A stretch of DNA of 64,000 bases from Xylanibacter ruminicola. Its GTDB lineage: Bacteria > Bacteroidota > Bacteroidia > Bacteroidales > Bacteroidaceae. Both the position numbers and the translations under genes were made by a program. Below, one piece after another: positions 10,385 through 19,367 of the stretch (the stretch's first letter is position 1; every line of letters begins with the position of its first letter). Under the pieces are notes generated by a model. The model worked only from the letters and a program-made list of their open reading frames with translations, made no database searches and was not told where the DNA came from. The stretch is from positions 1 to 64,000 of the forward strand of contig NZ_FNRF01000007.1 of NCBI RefSeq assembly GCF_900107775.1, given 5' to 3'.

Positions 10385-11552
10385 ATTCCAATGCGGCGAA
10401 AAAATTCTTTGCGTAAGTTTCCTTATCAAACATTTTGGAGCGTTCGAGTGAGGCTGCCGCCATTTGTTGGCGTTTCTCTGGATGCTCATAAAGGTCGAGA
10501 ATAGCTCTGGCGAGATTGTCCACAATATGCTTTCTATCAACTAATATTGCAACTCCATTGCAAATTTCAGGGATTCCACCACTGTATGTCGTGATTAGCG
10601 GTAGACCTGCTGCCATAGCTTCAATAACTGTCAAGCCGAAAGGCTCTTCCCACATAGATGGTACAACAGCAATGTCTGCAGTCTTAAGATATGATGGTAT
10701 CATCTGATAATCGATAAAGCCTGTGAATATCACTTTGTCTTTAATAGTTGTCGACTCTTCTATGAGTTCCGTGACAAAGGGAGTAGAGCGCTTATCTTTT
10801 CCATAAGCACTAGCGCCAATAATTAGAAGTTTTATATTTTGAATCTCATCTAATTGCTTTATAGCTCGAATGAGTTCAAGAATCCCTTTTTCTTTTGTTA
10901 ATCGCCCGCTGTATACAATAATAAAGTCCTCATTGCTAAAACCAATTTGTTTTCTGTTCTTTCGTGGCGTCTGATAAAACTTTTTTGTGTCTATTCCATT
11001 CAAAACAGTAATGCATTTTGTGTCTTTCGGATTTATTGTTTTGACCCTTTCTGTAATGTATGATGATGTGTTTATGATAAGATCATACGAATTATAAATG
11101 TCTTGATATTGTTGAACTTGAGAATTTAAAAAATCATTTTCTTGATGTAACACAAGTTTTGCATTTGATTTTCCTTTTAATTTTAATGAATATGCAGGAC
11201 GATTCTCAACAATTATCATATCATAGTTTTTCTTTTCTATGTGGTTTATCGCTTTCTCAAGGAAATACTCAATAGAATAATGGTAGTATTCTTGTCCTCC
11301 ATGTTTCTGTAAGTATAATCGTTTTCCGAGTTTTCCCCACCAGTTGTTTGTATTGAAGAAAATGTATTGATTGTAGGTTTTATCGAGAATTTTATATAAT
11401 TTTAAATTGGGGTGATAAACACTATATACGGTAATATTGTGCATATGATTATCAGCATTATACTCAAGGCAGAAGTCTATAAGGTTTTCTACAGCTCCTC
11501 CTTGTACAGCAGGAACTGGTAATATTCCAGATGTTAAAATGGCAATTTTCAT
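10383..11552 (-). CDS. GT4 family glycosyltransferase
   Basis: A 389-residue GT-B fold glycosyltransferase. The N-terminal domain begins with the first strand MKIAILTSG and a glycine-rich loop (VQGGAVENL). The C-terminal nucleotide-sugar domain has IVYSGRLTKEKGILELI and the EX7E retaining-enzyme signature around WEEPFGLTVIEAMAAGLP. ATG 11552 is chosen because it coincides with the family's first strand. An in-frame ATG at 11573 overlaps the stop of a 34-codon upstream ORF as ATGA, so translation could also be coupled there and add MTKDYIL. It lies downstream of the polysaccharide operon but has its own promoter. Donor and acceptor sugars are unknown; a role in the same glycan is likely from position. 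Confidence 0.87.
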   Translation of the reverse strand: MKIAILTSGILPVPAVQGGAVENLIDFCLEYNADNHMHNITVYSVYHPNLKLYKILDKTYNQYIFFNTNNWWGKLGKRLYLQKHGGQEYYHYSIEYFLEKAINHIEKKNYDMIIVENRPAYSLKLKGKSNAKLVLHQENDFLNSQVQQYQDIYNSYDLIINTSSYITERVKTINPKDTKCITVLNGIDTKKFYQTPRKNRKQIGFSNEDFIIVYSGRLTKEKGILELIRAIKQLDEIQNIKLLIIGASAYGKDKRSTPFVTELIEESTTIKDKVIFTGFIDYQMIPSYLKTADIAVVPSMWEEPFGLTVIEAMAAGLPLITTYSGGIPEICNGVAILVDRKHIVDNLARAILDLYEHPEKRQQMAAASLERSKMFDKETYAKNFFAALE

Positions 11553-11569
11553 AAGAATATAATCTTTAG

Positions 11570-11674
11570 TCATTTCAAGTCAATACCATCCAATTTCTTG
11601 ATTTCGTTTGTAACTGTTTTACCAACGAAATTATTTTGCTGCTCTAACGAGATTCTAAATATTTTATCAGCCAT
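11570..11674 (-). CDS. Possible 34-residue leader or small protein before the GT4 gene
   Basis: ATG 11674 to TGA 11570-11572 encodes MADKIFRISLEQQ, continuing NNFVGKTVTNEI and KKLDGIDLK. A clear promoter box sits about 24 bases before the start, and its TGA overlaps an ATG in frame with the GT4 gene (ATGA). The sequence is soluble and amphipathic with no signal or membrane segment. I do not recognise it. It could be a coupling leader peptide, a small protein, or the remnant of a longer gene. Confidence 0.45.
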   Translation of the reverse strand: MADKIFRISLEQQNNFVGKTVTNEIKKLDGIDLK

Positions 11675-11697
11675 ATTCACTTTTATCTAAATATGTT

Positions 11698-11706
11698 GCA
11701 AAGGTA
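11698..11706 (-). promoter_or_regulatory. -7 box for the GT4 unit
   Basis: Reads TACCTTTGC on the minus strand (TAnnTTTG), 24 bases upstream of the small ORF start. It separates GT4 transcription from the long operon upstream. Confidence 0.65.
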
Positions 11707-11738
11707 AGGAATAAAATTTATATTGCCAAGAATATCGC

Positions 11739-11885
11739 TTAAAAAATCCATTTTACTCTCCATATAAAACCTTTGATGTTTTTTTTAATGATAGCTCTTA
11801 GATAATATTGTAGTCGATGAGCTCCTTTATTGTTCTTCTTGTAATGATGGCATATGTAAAATATTAGATGAAGTAATTGTTTGTC
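11739..11885 (-). other. In-frame open extension beyond the acyltransferase stop
   Basis: After the TGA at 11886 the same frame stays open for about 48 codons to TAA at 11739. It reads like real protein (for example HHYKKNNKGAHRLQYYLRAI then IKGFIWRVKWIF) but has no ATG. Either the acyltransferase lost a C-terminal tail through a stop mutation, or this is the end of a decayed gene. Chance is possible. Confidence 0.3.
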
Positions 11886-12890
11886 TCAAAAGTTGATTCC
11901 AAACAGTAGTTTCCGTATGCGTCCGTTCATATGCAGAAGGATTGATAGAAAGTAGCCTCCTGCAAGAGCCATGAAGAGTTGGGTGAAGGAAGTGATTATA
12001 GCTATTTGTATGGAGGATGTATCTGGAAGAATTTTGCTTAAAATTTTGTGGCCGAATAAGATAAATGGAATTTCGATACAGAATATGGTAAGGGAATGAG
12101 TGCCGATTTGCCTCAAACACTTACCTAATGTCGTTCCCTGTATCAGTCTTGACAACCAGATTATGGCGATACAACCTGAGAGTGCTGCTAACAAGTAGCT
12201 TGGAATGGACCATCCATACATCCTGACGGAAATATTGATATCATGGCAGAATGGTAACATTAGAAAATAAAGGATAAAGGATAGGACGATGAGCCAATGG
12301 GGTTTCCTTCTGTCGAAGATGTTGGGGACAGACTCCTTTACTTGTGTCCCGCAGAACATGATAACCGCCATGAGTGGTGCTGTGTCGAGACTCCATGGAA
12401 GCAGAATCGGGAGGAAAGTTGCTCCAAAAGTAATAACAAGGTACAGACTCACAAAACCAAATCTGTTTTTCGGATAATAGATGAGAAGGTCATAGAGCAG
12501 ATAGGCGATTACCATACAGGTGAGGAACCACATTGGATAGTTGCCAACTACCATCAGCCTGAAAATATCGCTGTTATTCGTGAATGGATATAGACAGTAG
12601 CGTAAGTAAACTATTCCTGCAAATGCTCTCAGAGAGAAATCTTGGAAGTAGAAGATTAATGCAAGGTTGAAAAATAGGTATGGTTTTAACAGCTTTACTG
12701 CTTGTTGACTGATACACCTTAGAATACTAATGTTTTTCCTTTTTGAAGTATAACCGGAACAGAAGAAGAATATTGGGACGAAAAATGCTGACGTGTAGTA
12801 CATCATTTGGGGATGCTCGGTATGGCTGAGTACCACCATTATGATACCTATTCCTTTGGCAATATCGATATACTCTAAATGCTGTTTCAT
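11886..12890 (-). CDS. Acyltransferase family 3 (membrane O-acyltransferase)
   Basis: A 334-residue integral membrane protein with about ten hydrophobic helices. The opening EYIDIAKGIGIIMVVLSH is the classic start of Acyltransferase_3 proteins such as fucose or glucan O-acetyltransferases; D and H in this stretch and the FFCSGY motif near residue 45 are typical. It would transfer acetyl groups onto a sugar of the polysaccharide. Its ATG overlaps the stop of the DUF6625 gene (ATGA), so it is translationally coupled and last in the long operon. Length is normal for the family, yet the frame continues open past the stop for about 48 codons. Confidence 0.88.
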   Translation of the reverse strand: MKQHLEYIDIAKGIGIIMVVLSHTEHPQMMYYTSAFFVPIFFFCSGYTSKRKNISILRCISQQAVKLLKPYLFFNLALIFYFQDFSLRAFAGIVYLRYCLYPFTNNSDIFRLMVVGNYPMWFLTCMVIAYLLYDLLIYYPKNRFGFVSLYLVITFGATFLPILLPWSLDTAPLMAVIMFCGTQVKESVPNIFDRRKPHWLIVLSFILYFLMLPFCHDINISVRMYGWSIPSYLLAALSGCIAIIWLSRLIQGTTLGKCLRQIGTHSLTIFCIEIPFILFGHKILSKILPDTSSIQIAIITSFTQLFMALAGGYFLSILLHMNGRIRKLLFGINF

Positions 12891-13810
12891 CTGTTCTTAT
12901 TCATGTGCATGCGCCAGATTACATAATCCCTCCACTGATAGTATTTTGTTTTTAACCAACGCTTGCGGCATAGCCAGCGAAGTCTAAGCATGACCATAGA
13001 TTGGGGATAGTCAACCATTCCCTCAGGAATCACCAAGAAATGGCTGTAGTCTCTGACATGGTCCTTCATCATTCCACGGTGTTGGAAATGGGCATAGAGT
13101 GACTCTAGTTTTTCCAATGTCCCCTTGTTGAAGCGTATCATATATAAGTGGTTGTCAACATGCTCAAAAATAACCTGTTCCCATCCTCTGTTTAAACTAC
13201 AGAAATGGAAGGCTTCTTTGGGTCTGGATACATTATCGAAAGGATCTTCCAACCAACAATCATCGGGGCGACAGTCACGCCACTTGTCACTGCATCCCTT
13301 GTGGTTGAATTCATCGAAGAATGTTATTTTCGAGGTGGTGAACGCATCCCGATAGTCCTGATAGCCTTCTATGTGTTTCATAAAATAGGTGTTTGTATCC
13401 TCGTCGTTGTGCATTAAGGTTAGGTGCCCCCAGCCTAATATGAACTTGTGATATAGAACGATGTCAGTAAGGAATTTTCGAATGTTTCCATAGACTATAT
13501 CTAGATCACCAAACCCCCAGAAATCATAGTTCTTGATATAGTTGTGGAGGATGTAACCATATGCTTGTTTGTATTCACAGAGTTTATAGGGACGGTCAAG
13601 CACAATATCGAAATTAAAAGCCCCTTGAACTATTTTTTTGAACTCGCTAAATGACATCTGATGGACGATGATGTTTTCTGCAGGCTCTACGTTGGTGTCA
13701 GTGAAGAACATGAATTTGACGGAGGGGTTACAAAGCGCTGAGGCACGCCACATTTTGTATTGGACGGGTAGTGTGCCGAAATAGGGGAATATGATGACAA
13801 TGGACTGCAT
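12887..13810 (-). CDS. DUF6625 family protein, probable glycosyltransferase
   Basis: A 307-residue protein starting MQSIVIIFPYFGTLPVQY, with NPSVKFMFFTDT soon after, the pattern of DUF6625 proteins found in polysaccharide loci. WGFGDLDIVYGNI near residue 100 contains a DxD motif suited to metal and nucleotide-sugar binding, and GWGHLTLMHN follows. There is no signal peptide. The C-terminus is basic and aromatic (RRLR-type, RWLCRKRW), suggesting membrane contact. The gene sits between a GT2 and the acyltransferase, three bases from the former and overlapping the latter, so a glycosyltransferase role in repeat-unit assembly is a reasonable inference. Substrate unknown. Confidence 0.75.
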   Translation of the reverse strand: MQSIVIIFPYFGTLPVQYKMWRASALCNPSVKFMFFTDTNVEPAENIIVHQMSFSEFKKIVQGAFNFDIVLDRPYKLCEYKQAYGYILHNYIKNYDFWGFGDLDIVYGNIRKFLTDIVLYHKFILGWGHLTLMHNDEDTNTYFMKHIEGYQDYRDAFTTSKITFFDEFNHKGCSDKWRDCRPDDCWLEDPFDNVSRPKEAFHFCSLNRGWEQVIFEHVDNHLYMIRFNKGTLEKLESLYAHFQHRGMMKDHVRDYSHFLVIPEGMVDYPQSMVMLRLRWLCRKRWLKTKYYQWRDYVIWRMHMNKNR

Positions 13811-13813
13811 TTT

Positions 13814-14614
13814 TTATTTGTTTAGTCGGTAGATGAACTTTATTGCATAGGTGAGCCATTTTCGGCTTCGGGGCTGTTCAATAATGTGCATGAGTTTATA
13901 CATGGAACTCTTGTCCAATAGATAAAGGGTCTCATAGTCTTTAATGGCTCCTGGAGGCAACACTTCTTCGACAATCAGCCGGTGCTCCTGTAGACGCCGT
14001 TCATTATCGACTTTACTGATACCGTCTGGCTCCCGAAGGCAGATAATGCTATCGATGAGTTGGACGCTGCATTGTTCCACACAGATTTTCTGGATATAAA
14101 ACTTTACGTCTGCAACTAGCTTGAGTGACTCGTCATAGGGAGAGTTATCGAATAGTTTCTTCTTGAAGAAGGTGCTTTGGTGGGGTAGGGTATGATGGAT
14201 GAATGTCAGCATGGAGAGACGGGAGGGTAGATGGGTGGCGAAGCCCTGTTGTTTTTTTTTATTGAAATGGTAGTCCTTACCGATAATAATGTCTGATGAC
14301 AGATACTTTGTAGACAGTTGTTCCAAAACTGTTTCGTTGTAGAAGCAGTCGCCAGAGTTCATGAAGTTCAAGTATTCACCTCTCGCTTTACGAATGCCTT
14401 TGTTCATGGCATTATATATACCATTGTCTTTTTCTGATACCCAATAGGTGATATGATTGTTATATGTCTTCAATAATTCTGCACTGCCATCAGTAGAGCC
14501 GCCATCAATGATGATGAACTCAAAGTCGCGATACGACTGATGGATGACACTTTCGATGGTTCGCTGTAGCCCATCCTTGTTATTGTAGTTTACTGTAATA
14601 ATTGAAAACTTCAT
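13814..14614 (-). CDS. GT2 family glycosyltransferase
   Basis: A 266-residue GT-A enzyme starting MKFSIITVNYNNKDGLQRTI. Motifs are FIIIDGGSTDGS (donor binding), WVSEKDNGIYNAMNKGI, and the DxD-like NSGDCF near residue 90. This WcaA-like subgroup acts at the inner membrane on undecaprenyl-linked sugars. Its ATG overlaps the flippase stop (ATGA). The sugar it adds cannot be read from sequence. Confidence 0.88.
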   Translation of the reverse strand: MKFSIITVNYNNKDGLQRTIESVIHQSYRDFEFIIIDGGSTDGSAELLKTYNNHITYWVSEKDNGIYNAMNKGIRKARGEYLNFMNSGDCFYNETVLEQLSTKYLSSDIIIGKDYHFNKKKQQGFATHLPSRLSMLTFIHHTLPHQSTFFKKKLFDNSPYDESLKLVADVKFYIQKICVEQCSVQLIDSIICLREPDGISKVDNERRLQEHRLIVEEVLPPGAIKDYETLYLLDKSSMYKLMHIIEQPRSRKWLTYAIKFIYRLNK

Positions 14615-16143
14615 TTCTTACGGCTATTTTTAATTCTATTGATACTGTCTTTGGCGCCTTTGGCTAACAAAAGGGTGGATGTGAGATTGATAACCAAATA
14701 CGTGGTTATGCCGATAATTGCATAGGAAATCCAACTACCAATCGTTTTGTAGGGACTGATGGGAATGAATTGCATGAGGTAGGTGGCAACAGTAAAGGTT
14801 CCAATAGAAATTGCATAGTTGCGCGCAACTCCTTTCCAGTAGATGCTGACGGAATCCTTGAAGCCCGCAGTAAACAGGTAGTATGGCTTCCATAATACGA
14901 CTATTGCTAGCAGACTGACGTTCTTGCCCAACAATATGCCGATAATACCCCACTTTAAACCACCGATAATTGTTATAGATACATTAATAATCAATTCCGC
15001 CCAAGCAGACCATACGTCAGCATAAAGTCCATAAGCATAGTTGAAACTATCAACGGAATTTCTGGAGTTGGTGATATAAATAAATATAATAAGGAGTATT
15101 AGAATTCTATGATCCATAATATAATCAGAGCCAAGCCAGTGGTATATGAAAGGCTCGGTAAAGTTGTAAAGTGAGAAACATAGGATGGCTGCAATGGTAT
15201 GTTGGATGGTGGTGAACTCCCAGAAAACCTTCATCATATTCTGTTTATTACCTTCGGCCACTAAGTTGCCAATGCTGGCACCGACACTGCCTGTCACGGC
15301 AGAGAAAAGGGAAATTAATTTCGAGATAACAATCATATAGTTGCCGTAAAAGGCTACCATCTTCAGTGATACAAACAAAAAGATAAATAATTCGTCGCTC
15401 TTAACGAGTACAAAATCTTTAATTTTATGAATGAAAACCTGCTTTGTTTTTGTAATGACGTCTGGATACTTCTTGATGAGAAATTTTCCTTGCTTTTTGC
15501 TGACATGTAACCAGGGGTATTCTTGATTGATTTTCCAGTTTAGGGTGATACATCCGATGATGCCGAACAGAAATTCTATGCCAACCCATAAATATAGATT
15601 CTTATATGTATAGGCTAAATAAATCTGTAGGATAATCTTTATGATATTAGCAGACTGAAAATAGATAGCTACTAGATATTTCTTTTGGTCGGCTGTGAGC
15701 AATATCTGACGAAAATTAATGAAATATCCGATAAGTGCGGAGCCCAAAAATGAGTAAAATGCAAAGTAGATGATGCCTAATCCTAGTTTTGCATGAGCAA
15801 AGATGAGCGGAAAGAACATGCTAATAATTATTCCGCCAGCAAGTATAATACTACCAATCCAATTATACAGATAGCCTAATACAGATAGTATATCTTGTAT
15901 TTCTTGGCGATTGTTTGATTGGAGAGGTTTGAACAGAAAATAACCAATACTGGCTGTAATACCAAGTTCTGCTAGATTAAGGTAACCAAGAATGTTGCCA
16001 AGCGTGCCAGTTAGTCCGATAAAGTCTGCACCAAGACAATCTAAGAATATTTTGCGAGAGAAAAAGGCTAAAAACAACGTGAGGAAGTAAAACACTAGGT
16101 TTACTTCCGCATTCAATATGCTTTTATGTAGTCTTCCGCTCAT
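14611..16143 (-). CDS. Wzx-like polysaccharide flippase
   Basis: A 510-residue polytopic protein with about twelve to fourteen predicted helices. The N-terminus (SGRLHKSILNAEVNLVFYF, RKIFLDCLGADFIGLTGT) is typical of the Bacteroidota branch of the polysaccharide biosynthesis (MOP/MATE) exporters. It should flip lipid-linked repeat units across the inner membrane. The gene overlaps both neighbours by four bases (ATGA on each side), in the middle of the glycosyltransferase cluster. Confidence in family is high; the transported glycan is unknown. Confidence 0.85.
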   Translation of the reverse strand: MSGRLHKSILNAEVNLVFYFLTLFLAFFSRKIFLDCLGADFIGLTGTLGNILGYLNLAELGITASIGYFLFKPLQSNNRQEIQDILSVLGYLYNWIGSIILAGGIIISMFFPLIFAHAKLGLGIIYFAFYSFLGSALIGYFINFRQILLTADQKKYLVAIYFQSANIIKIILQIYLAYTYKNLYLWVGIEFLFGIIGCITLNWKINQEYPWLHVSKKQGKFLIKKYPDVITKTKQVFIHKIKDFVLVKSDELFIFLFVSLKMVAFYGNYMIVISKLISLFSAVTGSVGASIGNLVAEGNKQNMMKVFWEFTTIQHTIAAILCFSLYNFTEPFIYHWLGSDYIMDHRILILLIIFIYITNSRNSVDSFNYAYGLYADVWSAWAELIINVSITIIGGLKWGIIGILLGKNVSLLAIVVLWKPYYLFTAGFKDSVSIYWKGVARNYAISIGTFTVATYLMQFIPISPYKTIGSWISYAIIGITTYLVINLTSTLLLAKGAKDSINRIKNSRKK

Positions 16144-17312
16144 GACGTATGTTCTGTATGTATAAAGTCTGTATTTTTGCGATCCATGTGGAGTACATTT
16201 TTGAGCATACGGAATACCAAAGCTGGGATGGTGAAGACTTTAGAGAATGAACGGAATCTAATCTCTTTAGGGATAGCTACAAATAGCGATAGGCCTAATA
16301 CACCTAATGTTATCCACCATTTCTCGCACCATTCGGGAATGGTTAGCGTTACAAAAATGGAAATACCTGTTAACAGGACAATCAGGATTGAACGTGGTAT
16401 CAATGCCTGTTGGACAGTCTTATCAACAAAGTTGATTTTTCCATGAATCAGGGCTCCTGGAATCTTGGGAAGGTTGCTCATCAAACTCTGAACCTGAGCA
16501 GTCATCCAGCGCATGCGCTGCTTTTGGAAGTTATCCTGGTTACTGACTTTTTCGTCGAATACGTGAATTTCAGGTGCATATTTGATAAATACTTCCTGAT
16601 GGAGTAATAAGGCTTCCATCTCACGGTCCTCACCTGCTGTAGAGAGTTGGAACACATTCTTTCTGAAAAGCTCATAGTTAAAGCACATGCCAGATCCAAT
16701 TAAGGCGGAAGACAGCCCCAGACGATTATGTGCTTTACGGAAAATCGTATTATTAATTTCCTCGCTTGCTCCATCCAGTACTGCTACATCGTTATTGGCA
16801 TTCTTGGCACAGCGATGGCACTGGATAGCATCATAAACAGAACATAATACATTTAGTTGTGAAAGGAATTCTGGACGTACGACATTGTCGGCGTCTAGCA
16901 CAACAACGTTATCAAAAGTTTCAGGTATCTCGTTGATAGCGTACTGCATAGCCTTTGCCTTCGAACTCTTCTCGAATGTTGGTGTTAGCAACTTGATGGG
17001 GAGTGTGCGCAAGTACTCATTGGTTTCTGGCTTCATGTGGTCAGAGATAACTGCTACTGTATATAAGTCTTCAGGATAATCCTGCTCTAAGAAATGTTCT
17101 ACGGCATTGATGATGACACGATCCTCATTGTATGCTGGATAGAGTATGAGGAATTTTGTCATCCTATTGGTCAATGCAGCAGCATGAATAGCCACGCGAT
17201 CTTCTTTTTCGTAGAATAATGAGATGACTGCGAAGAATGCTACATAGGCTACAGAGCCTAAGATAAGCACCCAGAGTGTAATGTCGATAATGTGTAATAT
17301 CTGCCAAATCAT
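16140..17312 (-). CDS. Membrane-anchored GT2, cellulose-synthase-like fold
   Basis: A 390-residue enzyme with an N-terminal membrane helix (about residues 4-32), a cytosolic GT-A domain, and two or three C-terminal helices near residues 300-345. Catalytic signatures are VVVLDADNVV near residue 135, GEDREMEAL near 225, and QRMRW (the QxxRW motif of processive GT2 enzymes) near 265. It is a close paralogue of the next gene in organisation and motifs, so the pair probably arose by duplication. In the presence of Wzx and Wzy genes it may extend the lipid-linked unit rather than act as an independent synthase; that is inference. Confidence 0.85.
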   Translation of the reverse strand: MIWQILHIIDITLWVLILGSVAYVAFFAVISLFYEKEDRVAIHAAALTNRMTKFLILYPAYNEDRVIINAVEHFLEQDYPEDLYTVAVISDHMKPETNEYLRTLPIKLLTPTFEKSSKAKAMQYAINEIPETFDNVVVLDADNVVRPEFLSQLNVLCSVYDAIQCHRCAKNANNDVAVLDGASEEINNTIFRKAHNRLGLSSALIGSGMCFNYELFRKNVFQLSTAGEDREMEALLLHQEVFIKYAPEIHVFDEKVSNQDNFQKQRMRWMTAQVQSLMSNLPKIPGALIHGKINFVDKTVQQALIPRSILIVLLTGISIFVTLTIPEWCEKWWITLGVLGLSLFVAIPKEIRFRSFSKVFTIPALVFRMLKNVLHMDRKNTDFIHTEHTS

Positions 17313-17325
17313 ATTTTGTGATATA

Positions 17326-18477
17326 TTAGTTAGTTATTTTCTTCTTGTTTATAAATTTCGTACTGATGATTCCCCATAATGTTACAAATGGAGAACGTAG
17401 GAAGGTGCGATCCCACATCTCATCTACCAGATAATCGGGTGTTGCTAATGCAAAGAAGAATAGAACGGCAGAACTGACAATCCACCATTTGATAGCTATT
17501 GACAAATAAATGAAAGGGAGTATTAGGCTCATAATCATCATGATACCAATCATACTGGTACGGGGCATTAACATCCACTGAACTAATTTGTCGGCCCAGT
17601 CGTATTGCTTACGTAGGATTGCTCCTGGTAAGAATTTGATGTTGTGAAACAGATTCTGAATTTGTTGCATCGTCCAGCGGCCATGCTGTTCGTTCATCGT
17701 AGTAGTGGTTCTTTTCTTTTCGCCATATAACAGTATATTGTCGAAATAGTCGATAAAGTAGCCTTGCTTTAGAAGTAGTGCCTCCAATTCTTTATCTTCG
17801 CCCGATGTACGGGTTTTCATCACATTGGTTTTAAACCATGTGAAATCGTATGCAGTACCAGAACCTGCTAAGGCTGCAGATATTCCCATATTGATGTGCC
17901 CCTTACGGAAAATGTTATTATTGATTTCTTCAAAGATAGAGCCCATGCGTGCTGCTGCAGTATCTCTGTTTCGGGAAATACGATGCATCTGAATGGCTTT
18001 GGTTGCTGCGGTTTCGTAGGCATCATTCACTTTGGTTAGGAAATCCTGTTCTACAATATTATCGGCATCTAAGACTAAAGCAATATCGTAAATCTTAAAT
18101 TGTGGCAATTTAAGTATCGCATATTGCAGCGACTTGGCTTTGGCGCTTTCTGCAAAATCTGGTGTTAGCAGTGTAATAGGGTACTGTGCCAACCGCATGT
18201 TTGTAATCTCTGATTGATGGTCGGACACAACTACAACGTCGAAAAGACGTTGTGGGTAATCCTGACTTAAGATTGATACAACGGCTTGCTCGATGACTTT
18301 ATCTTGCTTGTAAGATGGAATGATGACGGCAAAACGGTTCTGTGTTTTAGCCTTTGTTTGGACTGTATTTCGATTAAACAATGAAGCTACAGAAAAAACT
18401 CCGAGATAGAGAGCTGTTCCTGCAGTCGGGATAAATAGTACCCAATCTATGATGAAAAGTATAATCCAGAAATCCAT
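17326..18477 (-). CDS. Membrane-anchored GT2, paralogue of the neighbouring gene
   Basis: ATG 18477 (MDFWIILFIID) is chosen because the protein then begins at the N-terminal membrane helix, as in its paralogue; an ATG at 18501 would overlap the upstream gene by 19 bases and add MFNIQLND. The 383-residue product has an N-terminal helix, a GT-A domain with ALVLDADNIV near residue 135, GEDKELEALLL near 225 and QHGRW (QxxRW) near 265, then C-terminal helices. It lies 13 bases upstream of the second copy. Probably adds or polymerises a sugar at the inner membrane. Confidence 0.85.
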   Translation of the reverse strand: MDFWIILFIIDWVLFIPTAGTALYLGVFSVASLFNRNTVQTKAKTQNRFAVIIPSYKQDKVIEQAVVSILSQDYPQRLFDVVVVSDHQSEITNMRLAQYPITLLTPDFAESAKAKSLQYAILKLPQFKIYDIALVLDADNIVEQDFLTKVNDAYETAATKAIQMHRISRNRDTAAARMGSIFEEINNNIFRKGHINMGISAALAGSGTAYDFTWFKTNVMKTRTSGEDKELEALLLKQGYFIDYFDNILLYGEKKRTTTTMNEQHGRWTMQQIQNLFHNIKFLPGAILRKQYDWADKLVQWMLMPRTSMIGIMMIMSLILPFIYLSIAIKWWIVSSAVLFFFALATPDYLVDEMWDRTFLRSPFVTLWGIISTKFINKKKITN

Positions 18478-18482
18478 GTCGT

Positions 18483-19367
18483 TTAATTGAATGTTGAACA
18501 ATGAAAATGGATAATTCCTCTAAAGACAGCTTTGACTAAGTCGTATCTGCCTTGGAGCGTATATCTGATAATGTCACGAATGGCTACGAGGCCAATCTGG
18601 TATATATATGACAGGTATTTGTTGATACCTTGATAGTTGCGTTTGACTAATAATAACCGATTGCGGGTAATATAATAGGTACGAAGTGGGCTGTTTTGAC
18701 CGGTAGCCTGGCTTTCTTTGTGGTAAACAGTACAGGCAGGATCGTACCATATCTGATATCCAGTACGGGTAAACATCATAGACCAATCGAGTTCTTCGTA
18801 ATAAAGGAAAAAACACTCGGGCATGAGTCCTACTTTCTCTATGGCTTCACGCTTAATAAGCATGGCGGCGCCATGGGCGTAGGGAGTGGGGTGGGCTGTG
18901 TCGTATTGCCCATGATCTTCTTCACCAAAACCGATTGCTTGGTTTCTGACTGTTATTGAAGAAAGTGGGGTGTAACCTGCATACTGGATGGGATTCTTGC
19001 CCCATGCAAAACGGAGCTTTGGACAGACAATACCTATTCTATCTGAAGACTCAAGTCGATTGATGAGCGGATCTATATTGAACTCCTTGAAATAGGTGTC
19101 GTTGTTAATCAGGAGAATGTAGTTTCCTTGCGCTTTTTGGATGCCTAAGTTATTACCACCTGCAAAACCTAAGTTCTGTTGACTCCGAATGACTTTAACT
19201 TGAGGATATCGTTCTGAGATGATGCTTGCTTCGTCTTGGGTAGAGGCATTATCTACTACTATCACCTCCAAATCGTTATTGAAGGGGATGGAATCAATCA
19301 ATTCGCAGGTATTTTTTAAACCGTTGTAATTGATTGTAATGATAGATAATTTACACTCTTGAGGCAT
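18483..19367 (-). CDS. GT2 family glycosyltransferase, rhamnosyltransferase-like
   Basis: A 294-residue protein starting MPQECKLSIITINYNGLKNT. Signatures include VIVVDNASTQDE, the long loop NLGFAGGNNLGIQKA, the DxD-equivalent LLINNDTYF near residue 90, and CFFLYYEELDWSMMFTRTGY, all features of the rhamnosyltransferase-like GT2 subgroup. The start lies 17 bases inside the end of the polymerase gene. It likely adds one sugar to the repeat unit; rhamnose is only one possibility. Confidence 0.88.
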   Translation of the reverse strand: MPQECKLSIITINYNGLKNTCELIDSIPFNNDLEVIVVDNASTQDEASIISERYPQVKVIRSQQNLGFAGGNNLGIQKAQGNYILLINNDTYFKEFNIDPLINRLESSDRIGIVCPKLRFAWGKNPIQYAGYTPLSSITVRNQAIGFGEEDHGQYDTAHPTPYAHGAAMLIKREAIEKVGLMPECFFLYYEELDWSMMFTRTGYQIWYDPACTVYHKESQATGQNSPLRTYYITRNRLLLVKRNYQGINKYLSYIYQIGLVAIRDIIRYTLQGRYDLVKAVFRGIIHFHCSTFN

